Counted from the first letter of the stretch, positions 19,024 to 27,834 are shown. The stretch is DNA of 64,000 nucleotides from DASQPR01 sp963797675 (GCA_963797675.1 CAWCQQ010000002.1:992001-1056000), one strand, 5' to 3'. Numbers and translations: made by a program. Notes: a model not told the origin generated them from the letters alone.

Positions 19024-20070
19024 TCAGGCCGGCAGTTCGAAGGCCATCGGAGGGTATTCGTCAGCCTCGTCGGTGCAGACCATCCAGCCGTCGTTGACAT
19101 CGCAGTCCTCGTAGGGGGCGCCAAGGCCCGCCAGGACGTGGACGGTCAGCCGCGATCCCGGGCTCACGTCGATTTCGCCGAGGACCGCCTGTACGCCGGT
19201 GTGACCGCCGTTCTGAAAGTCGCCGAACCCGACTCTCGACGGAATACGGCTCGGAAATGATCCGACCCACATCCGATTCCCGTCCACGCCCAGTTCGCGC
19301 CATACGCCGATGTCTTTGAGCACGGTGCCGGTGCCGGCGTCGAGGAACTGGTCGGTGTCCATCGGCACGCCGGGTACGACGAGGCCCGATCGGGACTGCG
19401 TACCGAATGCCAGCGCCCGTCCGTCGGACTGGGCGACAATGTCGTTGAGTTCGAACTGGTCGCGTGTGTAGCGCTCCTGGCCGGTGCCCGAGTCGTACGC
19501 GGTCAAGGTACCGGGGCCTCGTTCGCAGACGTCCGGTCCGCACAACTGCAGGCTGAACGGGAACATGTTCGGATCGTTGTCGGTGAAGTGTTGGATCGGT
19601 CGGAACGTTCCGCGGTCATAGAGCGTCACCACGGACGAGCCGCCGGACAGGTCGAGCGACGGCTGGACCAGCAACCGGCTCGCCGACCAGCCGATGATGA
19701 ACGTCGACGGTGGCAGGTGGCCACGGGTCTGCGCTGCGCCGGTCGCGAGATCGATCGCCCGTACGGTGCCGTCGGAGGCAACGACCCACTGCTGGCCGTT
19801 GTCGAGCATGTTCGACGGCCCGAGCCACGGCGACCGCCACATCTGTGCACCGGTGTGAACGTCCAGACCCGTACCCGAACGATAGTTGTCGAGGCCGTAG
19901 ACGGGGACGACCCCGCCGACCCCGTGTCCGAGATAGACACCGGCCTGACGCCAGAGGAACCGCCCGGTACGAAGGTCCAGGCCCTCGCGCGTGGGCATCA
20001 GTGGGGTCGCAAGCATCGCCAGCAGAAGCACGGCAAGGCCAGTCAGGTACGTACGTCTCGTTTGCCCCAC
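19024..20070 (-). CDS. Membrane-anchored PQQ-like beta-propeller protein of unknown function
   Basis: 348-residue protein with a single N-terminal hydrophobic segment (TYLTGLAVLLLAMLATPLM) and then outside-facing repeats of the beta-propeller kind: LDLRTGRFLWR, GLDVHTGAQMWR, VRAIDLATGAAQ, LTAYDSGTGQERYTRDQF and FLDAGTGTVL. Pairs of Cys near the middle (CGPDVC) and end (CDVNDGWMVC) suggest disulphides. The start is GTG 20070. It may act as a scaffold or sensor at the cell surface; no catalytic residues were recognised. Confidence 0.75.
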   Translation of the reverse strand: MGQTRRTYLTGLAVLLLAMLATPLMPTREGLDLRTGRFLWRQAGVYLGHGVGGVVPVYGLDNYRSGTGLDVHTGAQMWRSPWLGPSNMLDNGQQWVVASDGTVRAIDLATGAAQTRGHLPPSTFIIGWSASRLLVQPSLDLSGGSSVVTLYDRGTFRPIQHFTDNDPNMFPFSLQLCGPDVCERGPGTLTAYDSGTGQERYTRDQFELNDIVAQSDGRALAFGTQSRSGLVVPGVPMDTDQFLDAGTGTVLKDIGVWRELGVDGNRMWVGSFPSRIPSRVGFGDFQNGGHTGVQAVLGEIDVSPGSRLTVHVLAGLGAPYEDCDVNDGWMVCTDEADEYPPMAFELPA

Positions 20071-20282
20071 CGCATGCCCCGTCGTCGGCCGGATTGCCGT
20101 GCCGACAGTACCAATGGCAGTAATTTTTTTCGTGTCCCGAAATTGCGCTCAGCGTCCGAACGCTCGCGGCATCCGGATCGGCACAGCGCCGAACGTGTGA
20201 CCGACCGCACCGCATTTCACCAGTTGGACTCCTGCGGCTTTCCCGAGAGGCGCTCCGAGCGCTCGCTACACTGGTAAGTCTT

Positions 20283-20351
20283 GAGCCGAGAGGCGCTGCG
20301 ACGGGCGGGTGCCCGCCACGCTCGGACCATGCACTATTCGTAAGGGCGCCT
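20283..20351 (+). ncRNA. SAH (S-adenosylhomocysteine) riboswitch upstream of metH
   Basis: The RNA shows the SAH-aptamer pattern. P1 is CCGAG (20286-20290) pairing with CTCGG (20321-20325). The conserved GGCGCTGCGAC follows, then a GC-rich hairpin (20303-20317). The pseudoknot strand AGGCGC (20291-20296) pairs perfectly with GCGCCT (20346-20351), and this pair covaries relative to the GAGCGC/GCGCTC form I remember from the Ralstonia aptamer. One conserved position appears changed (CCACG instead of CCAGG). It ends 9 nt before the GGAGG ribosome site of metH, as expected for a switch that turns methionine synthase on when SAH accumulates. Confidence 0.85.
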
Positions 20352-20372
20352 GCCAATGCCGGAGGTGGCTTG

Positions 20373-23300
20373 GTGGGTACGGGGTCGGGAACCGAACAGA
20401 AACTTCGTGAGCTGCTGGCTCAGCGGATCTTGGTGCTCGACGGAGCCTGGGGCACGATGCTGCAGGGCTTCAAGCTGACACCGGCCGACTTTCGCCCCGA
20501 GCGGTTCGCCGATCATCCCCGTGAGCTGACCGGCGACCCCGACCTGTTGAACATCACGCGGCCGGACATCATCCTGGACATCCACCGCCAATATCTGGCC
20601 GCCGGTGCCGACATCACCACAACGAATACGTTCAGTTCGACGAGCATCGCCCAGGCCGACTACGGCTTGGAGGCGTACGTCCGGGAGATGAACCTGCGCG
20701 GCGCCCAACTGGCACGCCAGGCGGCGGACGAGTTCGGCCGGCGATTCGTGGCCGGTTCGGTCGGGCCGCTGAACGTCACGCTTTCGCTGTCGCCGCGGGT
20801 GGATGATCCGGCCTACCGCGCGGTCACGTTTGACCAGGTCAAGGCGGCCTACGCCGAGCAGATCCAGGCGCTCGCCGACGGCGGTGTCGATCTTCTGCTG
20901 ATCGAGACGATCTTCGACACGCTCAATGCCAAGGCCGCGATCGCGGCGGCCCGCGAGGTCGCTCCGCACCTGCCGCTGTGGATCTCGGTGACCATCGTCG
21001 ACCTGAGCGGCCGGACGCTGTCCGGGCAGACCGTCGAGGCGTTCTGGCGATCGATCGAGCAGGCCCACCCGTTCGTGGCGGGTGTGAACTGCTCGCTCGG
21101 TGCGGAGCAGATGCGCCCGCACGTCGCCGAGCTGTCCCGCCTGGCCGGGACCTATGTGGCCTGCCACCCGAACGCGGGCCTGCCGAACGCGTTCGGCGGA
21201 TATGACGAGACCCCCGACGAGACCGCCGGCATGGTCGGCGAGTTCGCCGGCTCCGGCCTGCTCAACATCGTCGGCGGCTGCTGCGGTACGAGCCCTGCGC
21301 ACATCGCGCAGATCGTGGCGGCGGTCACCGATGTGCCGCCGCGCCCGGTACCGGACATATCGCCGGCCACCCGGTTCAGCGGTCTGGAGCCGTTCGAGAT
21401 CGGGCCGGACACCGGCTTCGTCATGATCGGCGAGCGCACCAACGTCACCGGATCGGCCCGCTTCCGGCGCCTGATCGAGGCCGGCAACCACCAGGGCGCC
21501 GTCGATGTCGCGCTCGAACAGGTCCGCGGCGGGGCCAACCTGCTTGACGTGAACATGGATGCCGACCTGCTCGACAGCGTGACCGCGATGACCACGTTCC
21601 TGAACCTGATCGCGACCGAGCCGGAAGTCGCCCGGATTCCGATCATGGTGGACAGCTCGCGGTGGACCGTGCTCGAGGCGGGGCTCAAGTGTGTCCAGGG
21701 CAAGGGTGTCGTCAACTCGATCAGCCTCAAGGAGGGCGAAGAGGCGTTCCTTGACCAGGCCCGACGCGTCCGCGGCTATGGAGCGGGCGTCGTGGTGATG
21801 GCGTTCGACGAGAAGGGTCAGGCCGACACGGTCGAGCGGAAGGTGTCGATCTGCGGTCGCGCGTACGACCTGCTGGTCAACGAGGTCGGGTTCGACCCCG
21901 GCGACATCATCTTCGACCCGAACGTGCTCGCGGTCGCGACCGGCATCTCCGAGCACAACGGCTACGCCGCGGCGTTCATCGAGGCGTTGCCGTTGATCAA
22001 GGAGCGCTGCCCGGGCGTACGGACGAGTGGCGGCATCTCCAACCTGTCGTTCTCCTTCCGCGGCAACGACGTGGTCCGCGAAGCGATGCACTCGGCGTTC
22101 CTGTTCCACGCGGTCCGCGCCGGACTGGACATGGGCATCGTCAACGCCGGTCAGCTCGCCGTCTACCAGGACATCCCGGCCGATCTGCTGGAACTCGTCG
22201 AAGACGTGATCTTCAACCGCCGCGACGACGCCACCGACCGGCTGGTGGCGTTCGCCGAGACGGTGAGCGGCAGCGCGACCCGCCGGGTCGTCGATCTGGC
22301 CTGGCGGGACGCTCCGGTTCGGAAGCGCCTCGAATATGCGCTGGTGCACGGCATCGTCGACTTCATCGAGGCGGATACCGAAGAGGCCCGGGCGGGCATT
22401 CGCCCCCTCGAAGTGATCGAGGGTCCGCTGATGGACGGCATGAAGGTGGTCGGCGACCTGTTCGGCGCCGGCAAGATGTTCCTGCCCCAGGTCGTGAAGA
22501 GCGCCCGCGTGATGAAGCGATCGGTGGCCTACCTCGAGCCGTTCATGGAGGCCGAGAAGGAGGAGGCGCGGCTTGCCGGACGGATCCAAGCCGACCGCGG
22601 TCAAGGCAAGATCGTCCTCGCGACCGTCAAGGGTGACGTACACGACATCGGCAAGAACATCGTCGGCGTCGTACTGGGGTGCAACAACTACCAGGTCATC
22701 GACCTCGGCGTGATGGTGCCGGCGGCGGTCATCCTGGACACCGCGGTTGCCGAGGGCGCCGACGCGATCGGACTCTCCGGCCTGATCACGCCGTCGCTCG
22801 ATGAGATGGTCACGGTCGCATCCGAGATGCAGCGACGCGGCCTCAAGCTGCCGCTACTGATCGGCGGCGCGACGACATCGCGCCAGCACACCGCTGTCCG
22901 GATCGCGCCGGCCTATGACAACACCACGGTGCACGTGCTGGATGCCTCGCGCGTGGTCGGCGTCGTCTCGGATCTGCTCAACACCGATCGGGCCGAGGCG
23001 CTCGCCACCGCCAACCAGATCGAGCAGGAACGGCTGCGTGAGCAGTACGCCCTGCGTACGACTCAGCCGCTCTTGACGATCGAGGCGGCCCGTGCGAATC
23101 GGGAGCAGGTGACGTTCGACGACCTGCCGACCCCGGCCTTCACCGGTGTACGCGCCCTGCGACCGGCCCTCGCCGAGCTGCGCGAAATGATCGACTGGCA
23201 GTTCCTGTTCCTTGCCTGGGAGCTGAAGGGCAAGTATCCGGCGATCCTCGACCAGCCGGTCGCGCGCGAGCTGTTCGACGACGCCAACGTGCTGCTGGAC

Positions 23301-23990
23301 CAGATCATCGCGGACGGATCATTTCAGGCCGAGGGCGTGTACGGGTTCTGGCCGGCGCACTCCGACGGCGACGACATTGTGCTGGACCACGAAGCCGTAC
23401 GCTTTCCGATGCTGCGCCAGCAGACCGTGAAGCCGGACGGGCGCGCCAACCGGAGCCTGGCCGACTACGTGGCACCGAGCGGTGATCACCTCGGCGGCTT
23501 CGCCGTCACGATCCACGGCGCGGATGCCTTGGCGGCCACGTTCGAGGCGGCCCAGGACGACTACCGGGCGATCATGGTCAAGGCGCTCGCGGACCGGCTT
23601 GCGGAGGCGTTCGCGGAGTACATCCATCTGCAGGCCCGTCGTGACTGGTTCGAGCCGGACGCCCAGCCGGTGCTCGCGGATCTGCACGCGGAGCGGTTCC
23701 GGGGCATCCGTCCGGCGCTCGGCTACCCGGCCTGCCCGGACCACAGCGAGAAGCGCGAGCTGTTCGATCTGCTCGGCACCGATCAGGTGGGCATCGACGT
23801 CACGGAGACGTTCGCGATGACGCCCGCGGCGAGCGTCAGCGGCCTGATCTTCGCGAATCCGTCGTCACGCTACTTCACCGTCGGCCGCATCAACGCAGAC
23901 CAGGTCCAGGACTATGCGGTACGCCGTGGCCTCGATCTTGCCGAGATCGAACGCTGGTTGCGTCCCAACCTCGCGTACGAGCCGCGTTAA
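20373..23990 (+). CDS. metH: Cobalamin-dependent methionine synthase
   Basis: Transfers methyl from methyltetrahydrofolate to homocysteine through methylcobalamin. All four modules are present in 1205 residues. The homocysteine domain has zinc Cys240, Cys303 and Cys304. The pterin domain starts near VMIGERTNVTGSARF. The B12 domain carries DVHDIGKN with the ligand His757. The C-terminal SAM-binding activation domain contains RGIRPALGYPACPDH. GGAGG at 20361-20365 is 7 nt before GTG 20373; a TTG at 20370 is less well spaced. The upstream SAH riboswitch indicates control by the methylation cycle. Confidence 0.97.
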   Translation: MGTGSGTEQKLRELLAQRILVLDGAWGTMLQGFKLTPADFRPERFADHPRELTGDPDLLNITRPDIILDIHRQYLAAGADITTTNTFSSTSIAQADYGLEAYVREMNLRGAQLARQAADEFGRRFVAGSVGPLNVTLSLSPRVDDPAYRAVTFDQVKAAYAEQIQALADGGVDLLLIETIFDTLNAKAAIAAAREVAPHLPLWISVTIVDLSGRTLSGQTVEAFWRSIEQAHPFVAGVNCSLGAEQMRPHVAELSRLAGTYVACHPNAGLPNAFGGYDETPDETAGMVGEFAGSGLLNIVGGCCGTSPAHIAQIVAAVTDVPPRPVPDISPATRFSGLEPFEIGPDTGFVMIGERTNVTGSARFRRLIEAGNHQGAVDVALEQVRGGANLLDVNMDADLLDSVTAMTTFLNLIATEPEVARIPIMVDSSRWTVLEAGLKCVQGKGVVNSISLKEGEEAFLDQARRVRGYGAGVVVMAFDEKGQADTVERKVSICGRAYDLLVNEVGFDPGDIIFDPNVLAVATGISEHNGYAAAFIEALPLIKERCPGVRTSGGISNLSFSFRGNDVVREAMHSAFLFHAVRAGLDMGIVNAGQLAVYQDIPADLLELVEDVIFNRRDDATDRLVAFAETVSGSATRRVVDLAWRDAPVRKRLEYALVHGIVDFIEADTEEARAGIRPLEVIEGPLMDGMKVVGDLFGAGKMFLPQVVKSARVMKRSVAYLEPFMEAEKEEARLAGRIQADRGQGKIVLATVKGDVHDIGKNIVGVVLGCNNYQVIDLGVMVPAAVILDTAVAEGADAIGLSGLITPSLDEMVTVASEMQRRGLKLPLLIGGATTSRQHTAVRIAPAYDNTTVHVLDASRVVGVVSDLLNTDRAEALATANQIEQERLREQYALRTTQPLLTIEAARANREQVTFDDLPTPAFTGVRALRPALAELREMIDWQFLFLAWELKGKYPAILDQPVARELFDDANVLLDQIIADGSFQAEGVYGFWPAHSDGDDIVLDHEAVRFPMLRQQTVKPDGRANRSLADYVAPSGDHLGGFAVTIHGADALAATFEAAQDDYRAIMVKALADRLAEAFAEYIHLQARRDWFEPDAQPVLADLHAERFRGIRPALGYPACPDHSEKRELFDLLGTDQVGIDVTETFAMTPAASVSGLIFANPSSRYFTVGRINADQVQDYAVRRGLDLAEIERWLRPNLAYEPR

Positions 23991-24024
23991 CGCGTCGCGA
24001 CAGATCGGCTGAGAAGTTCATCGA

Positions 24025-24055
24025 GATCCACCGGCGCAACTGCGACCGGTGGATC
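24025..24055 (+). terminator. Hairpin terminator after metH
   Basis: GATCCACCGG (24025-24034) pairs perfectly with CCGGTGGATC (24046-24055) around an 11-nt loop, starting 35 nt after the metH stop. No T-tract follows. Confidence 0.7.
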
Positions 24056-24229
24056 ATCGGTATGCGCAATAATTTGTGATCATCAATGTGCCAACTTTTC
24101 GAAACGCGCACGGGCCGTGAAAGTTTGTGTCCCGAATAAAGTGTCTGGCCAGCACGGTTCCGGAACACGATTTTCGTTCACGTATTGCGAATTAGCTTCC
24201 TGTGACTCAAGCGCAATCAACTCGAAACC

Positions 24230-24380
24230 TTGACACGGATCGATATGCGCACGAATCTCGGTCCCGAGAGCGCTCAACGCCACCCACACCCCACTTTGAC
24301 ACCCGGCCTCGTGAGCGGCCCTGCCGTGGCACCGCTGTGCCTCGGCAAGATCGGCGCTGCCGCCGGAACCGAGAGCGCTC
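24230..24380 (+). promoter_or_regulatory. Promoter and paired GAGAGCGCTC sites upstream of the glucanase
   Basis: A TTGACA (24230-24235) is the best -35 in the 411-bp gap between metH and the glucanase; the -10 is weak. Two copies of GAGAGCGCTC, built on the palindrome GAGCGCTC, occur at 24266-24275 and 24371-24380, 105 bp apart and both before the ATG at 24403. This core resembles the CebR-type LacI-family operator used for glucan and cellobiose genes in actinobacteria. The assignment is by resemblance. Confidence 0.5.
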
Positions 24381-24402
24381 CGTGCGCTGAAGGGAAGGCA
24401 CC

Positions 24403-27117
24403 ATGTTTGTCATACCGCTTATCGGTCGGAGGGCCGGGCGATCGCCGAAGCCGTCGAGAGGGCGCTCGATCCTGGCCACGTTGGCGCTGGTGGCGGGGTC
24501 GTTGACCGCCGCCGTGACGACAACCCTGATCGCCGCCACGCCCGCGCAGGCGGATACCGTACCGGCGCCGCCGGCGGGCTTCACGACCGTGTTCGGCGAC
24601 AACTTCGCGGGCTCGGCCTCATCGCCGCCGTCCGCGTCGAACTGGTTCTACGACATCGGCACCGGGTACGGCACCGGTGAGAAGGAGCAGACCACCAACT
24701 CCACCAACAACGTCTATCTCGACGGCAACGGTCACATGGTGCTCAAGGCGATCAACAACGGCGGGACGTGGACGTCCGCCCGGATCGAGAGCACGCGGGA
24801 CGACTTCCAGGCACCTGCGGGCGGCAAGCTCGAGATGACCGCGTCGATCGAGCAGCCGAATCCCGCGAGCGGCCTGGGATATTGGCCGGCGTTCTGGATG
24901 CTCGGTGCGCCGATGCGGACCGGCGGGGGCTGGCCCACCTCGGGCGAGCTCGATGTGATGGAAGACGTCAACGGCCTGAATGAAGCCTCGCAGACGCTGC
25001 ACGATGCGGCGAACAGCCCCGGCCACGCACTGATTGCGTGCCCCGCCGCGGGTTCCAGCTGCCAGACCGGCTACCACACGTACACGGTCCTGATCGACCG
25101 GACCAACACGGCCGCCGAGCAGATGCAGTTCATCATGGACGGCGTGGTCGAGACCACGATCACCGAGGCGTCGGTCGGCAACCCGGCCTGGCAAGAGGCC
25201 ATCGACCACGGGTTCTTCATCATCTGGGACCTGGCGATGGGCGGCAACTACCCGGACGGGATCTCCGGCGTCACGACGCCGACCGCCGCCACGACGTCAG
25301 GTGCGTCGATGAGCGTGGCCTACGTCGCCGTCTACGAGCAGGGCGGTAACTCCACGCCGACCGGCACGGCGTCGGCGACCGGCACGGTCAAGGGCATCAA
25401 CGCGCTCTGCCTGTCGAACCAGAACTCGCTGAACACCGAAGGCAACCCGATCGGCGTGAGCGCTTGCAACGGCAGCGCGGGTCAGTCGTGGTCGCCCTAC
25501 ACGGACGGCACGGTACGCGTACAGGGCGGCTGCCTGGACGTGGTGAGCGCCGGTACGACCAGCGGCACCAACGTCGACTGGTATCCGTGCAACGCCACGA
25601 ATGCCCAGAACTGGACGCACCAGGCCAACGGTGAGTACGTCAATCCGAACTCCGGCCTGTGCCTGACCGACCCGGGCGGCAACACCGCGTCGAGGCTCGA
25701 CATCGAGACCTGCACCGACTCGGTCCAGCAGCAATGGACGCCGCCCACCGGTACAACCACCGGCAACACGGTCACCGTCACCGGTCCGGGCAACCAGAGT
25801 TCGGTCGCCGGTACCGCAGCCAGCCTGCAGATTCACGCCAGTGACTCGGCATCCGGGCAGACCCTGACGTACAGCGCCTCCGGTTTGCCGGCCGGCTTGT
25901 CGATCAACGCGGCCTCCGGCCTCATCTCCGGGACCCCGACAGCAGCAGGCACGTCGAACGTCACGGTGACCGCCACGGACACCACCGGAGCGGCCGGATC
26001 GGCATCGTTCAGCTGGACCGTCACGTCCGGCAGCGGTGGCGGCTGCGGCACCACGAACATCGCACTGAACAAGACCGCGACGGCATCGTCGATGGAGAAC
26101 GCCGGTACGCCGGCCGCGGACGCGGTCGACGGCAACGCCGGCACCCGGTGGTCGAGTGCGTTCTCCGACCCGCAGTGGCTGCAGGTGGATCTCGGTTCCA
26201 CTCAGTCGATCTGTCAGGCCGTGCTGAACTGGGAGACCGCCTACGCGACCGCGTTCCAGATCCAAACCTCAAATGACGGTACGACCTGGACGTCGATCTA
26301 CTCCACCACGACCGGCACCGGTGGCGTACAGACGTTGAATGTGACCGGATCCGGGCGCTATATCCGGATGAACGGCACTGCACGAGCCACCCAGTACGGC
26401 TACTCGCTCTGGGAGTTCGGCGTGTACGCGGGCGGCGGCGGCACGGCCAACACGGTCACCGTCACCAATCCCGGCAACCAGAGCACCACCGCCGGTACCG
26501 CGGCCAGCCTGCAGATTCACGCCAGTGACTCGGCGTCCGGGCAGACCTTGACCTACACCGCTACCGGCCTGCCCGCCGGCCTGTCGATCAATGGGGGCTC
26601 GGGCCTCATCTCCGGGACCCCGACCACCGCGGGCACGTCGAACGTCACGGTGACCGTGAAGGACGGCACCGGCGCCACCGGTACCACGTCGTTCACCTGG
26701 ACCGTGACCGCCGCGGGCGGCTGCGGCACGACCAACGTGGCGCTGAACAAGACCGCGACCGCCTCCTCGCAGGAGAACATCGCGTTCCCGCCCTCCGCCG
26801 CGGTGGACGGCAACACCACCGGCACCCGGTGGTCGAGTGCGTTCTCCGACCCGCAGTGGCTGCAGGTGGATCTGGGCTCCACCCAGGCGATCTGCAAGGT
26901 CGTCCTGTACTGGGAGGCGGCCTACGCGACCGCGTTCCAGATCCAGACGTCCAACGACGGTACGACCTGGACGTCGATCTACTCCACCACCACCGCAACC
27001 GGCGGGACGCAGACCCTCAACGTCTCGGGCTCCGGTCGCTACATCCGGATGAACGGCACCGCACGCGCCACCCAGTACGGCTACTCGCTCTGGGACCTCC
27101 AAGTCTTCGCAGGCTGA
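24403..27117 (+). CDS. Secreted multimodular GH16 endo-beta-glucanase
   Basis: 904-residue secreted glycoside hydrolase. The signal peptide ends near AQA (residue 50). A GH16 domain (about 55-315) carries the catalytic ELDVME at 182-187 with E182 and E187. A ricin-type lectin (CBM13, about 330-450) follows, then two copies of a putative-Ig (He_PIG) plus F5/8-type discoidin pair (about 455-680 and 684-904). GH16 enzymes with this layout usually act on beta-1,3- or mixed-linkage glucans. The duplicated pair is very similar at DNA level. A GH16 assignment is firm; exact substrate is not. Two CebR-like sites upstream suggest induction by sugars. Confidence 0.92.
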   Translation: MFVIPLIGRRAGRSPKPSRGRSILATLALVAGSLTAAVTTTLIAATPAQADTVPAPPAGFTTVFGDNFAGSASSPPSASNWFYDIGTGYGTGEKEQTTNSTNNVYLDGNGHMVLKAINNGGTWTSARIESTRDDFQAPAGGKLEMTASIEQPNPASGLGYWPAFWMLGAPMRTGGGWPTSGELDVMEDVNGLNEASQTLHDAANSPGHALIACPAAGSSCQTGYHTYTVLIDRTNTAAEQMQFIMDGVVETTITEASVGNPAWQEAIDHGFFIIWDLAMGGNYPDGISGVTTPTAATTSGASMSVAYVAVYEQGGNSTPTGTASATGTVKGINALCLSNQNSLNTEGNPIGVSACNGSAGQSWSPYTDGTVRVQGGCLDVVSAGTTSGTNVDWYPCNATNAQNWTHQANGEYVNPNSGLCLTDPGGNTASRLDIETCTDSVQQQWTPPTGTTTGNTVTVTGPGNQSSVAGTAASLQIHASDSASGQTLTYSASGLPAGLSINAASGLISGTPTAAGTSNVTVTATDTTGAAGSASFSWTVTSGSGGGCGTTNIALNKTATASSMENAGTPAADAVDGNAGTRWSSAFSDPQWLQVDLGSTQSICQAVLNWETAYATAFQIQTSNDGTTWTSIYSTTTGTGGVQTLNVTGSGRYIRMNGTARATQYGYSLWEFGVYAGGGGTANTVTVTNPGNQSTTAGTAASLQIHASDSASGQTLTYTATGLPAGLSINGGSGLISGTPTTAGTSNVTVTVKDGTGATGTTSFTWTVTAAGGCGTTNVALNKTATASSQENIAFPPSAAVDGNTTGTRWSSAFSDPQWLQVDLGSTQAICKVVLYWEAAYATAFQIQTSNDGTTWTSIYSTTTATGGTQTLNVSGSGRYIRMNGTARATQYGYSLWDLQVFAG
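25765..27114 (+). repeat. Tandem duplication of a ~680-bp Ig/discoidin module pair
   Basis: The segment from about 25765 to 26433 is repeated from about 26449 to 27114. Long identical blocks are seen, for example around the CAGATTCACGCCAGTGACTC core at both start regions and around ACCCGGTGGTCGAGTGCG. The copies differ mainly in the loops, so the duplication is fairly recent or is kept alike by recombination. Confidence 0.85.
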
Positions 27118-27136
27118 GCGGCTAGTGGTATGACCG

Positions 27137-27169
27137 ACGGAGGCCGCGGACCAGTTCCGCGGCCTCCGT
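27137..27169. terminator. Strong hairpin terminator after the glucanase
   Basis: A perfect 14-bp stem, ACGGAGGCCGCGGA (27137-27150) with TCCGCGGCCTCCGT (27156-27169), has a 5-nt loop. It lies between the convergent glucanase (+) and acetyltransferase (-) genes. Confidence 0.85.
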
Positions 27170-27208
27170 ACGTTACGGCGAAACCCGTATCTCGGCGCCG
27201 CGGCTTGA

Positions 27209-27703
27209 TCAGCTGACGATCGGGCTGCGTCGCTCCAGCAGGAGTACGTCGCGCCACCGGCCGTGGTGGAGACCGATGCGCTCGCGGACGCCAATGACCC
27301 GGAATCCGGCTCGCTGATGCAGGCGCAGGCTGGCCGCGTTTTCGGGAAAGACTCCGGATTGGATCGTCCAGATGCCGGCTGCCTCGGTTGAGGCGATGAC
27401 GGCGGACAACAACGCTGCGCCGACGCCACGACGATTGGCGCCGGGATCGACGTAGACCGAGTGCTCAACGACGCCGGCGTACACGGCGCGGGTCGACACC
27501 GCCGAGACGGCGACCCAGCCGACGACCTCTCCGTGCGGGTCAACCGCGACGAAACGGTGTGCGGGCAGTCTGCCGGCGGAGAAGGCCTCCCATGAGGGTC
27601 CGGCGGTCTCGAAGCTGGCGTGTCCGGTGTCGAGACCGCTCTGGTAGATACGCAGCACCGCGTCGGCGTCGCCCAACGTCATGGGCCGGATCGTCATCGT
27701 CAT
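27209..27703 (-). CDS. GNAT N-acetyltransferase, phosphinothricin-acetyltransferase type
   Basis: 164-residue single-domain GNAT. IRPMTLGDADAVLRIYQSGLDTGHASFET at the start, then VEHSVYVDPGANRRGVGAALLSAVI with the acetyl-CoA pyrophosphate loop RRGVGA, and LRLHQRAGFRVIGVRERIG at the end follow the Pat/MnaT pattern. Such enzymes acetylate phosphinothricin or methionine-analogue amino acids; here a general amino-acid detoxifying role is as likely as resistance. It is divergent from the AHSA1/ArsR unit, and its promoter must lie near that unit's operators. Confidence 0.85.
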   Translation of the reverse strand: MTMTIRPMTLGDADAVLRIYQSGLDTGHASFETAGPSWEAFSAGRLPAHRFVAVDPHGEVVGWVAVSAVSTRAVYAGVVEHSVYVDPGANRRGVGAALLSAVIASTEAAGIWTIQSGVFPENAASLRLHQRAGFRVIGVRERIGLHHGRWRDVLLLERRSPIVS

Positions 27704-27764
27704 CGTCCTACTCCGTCGCCATCACCAGCGGGTACCGCAGGGTGAGGATTCTATTCGTCTCGAC

Positions 27765-27814
27765 TTGACGCAACCGACTGGTTGCAATAGTGTCAGTGGC
27801 AACCAAACGGTTGC
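27765..27814 (+). promoter_or_regulatory. Promoter with two identical 16-bp operators (ArsR-type)
   Basis: -35 TTGACG (27765-27770) and -10 TAGTGT (27788-27793) are separated by 17 nt. The operator GCAACCGACTGGTTGC (27770-27785) fills the spacer exactly. A second copy with identical arms, GCAACCAAACGGTTGC (27799-27814), covers the expected transcription start. Both have arms GCAACC/GGTTGC and a 4-nt centre. A repressor bound here would block polymerase; the obvious candidate is the ArsR protein encoded two genes downstream. Confidence 0.8.
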
Positions 27815-27834
27815 TACTCATCTGGAGGTATGTC

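Noticed and set aside
20370..20372. TTG at 20370 as the metH start
   Set aside because: It is only 4 nt from the GGAGG site, whereas the next codon, GTG at 20373, has 7-nt spacing.
20334..22643. A 769-residue open frame on the minus strand opposite metH
   Set aside because: It is exactly antisense to strongly conserved metH codons, has no recognisable domain, and is arginine/aspartate-rich in the way GC-rich shadow frames are.
25765..27114. Repeats in the glucanase as a CRISPR or transposon signature
   Set aside because: There are only two long copies, both in frame and coding for known modules; no short spaced repeats, terminal inverted repeats or transposase.
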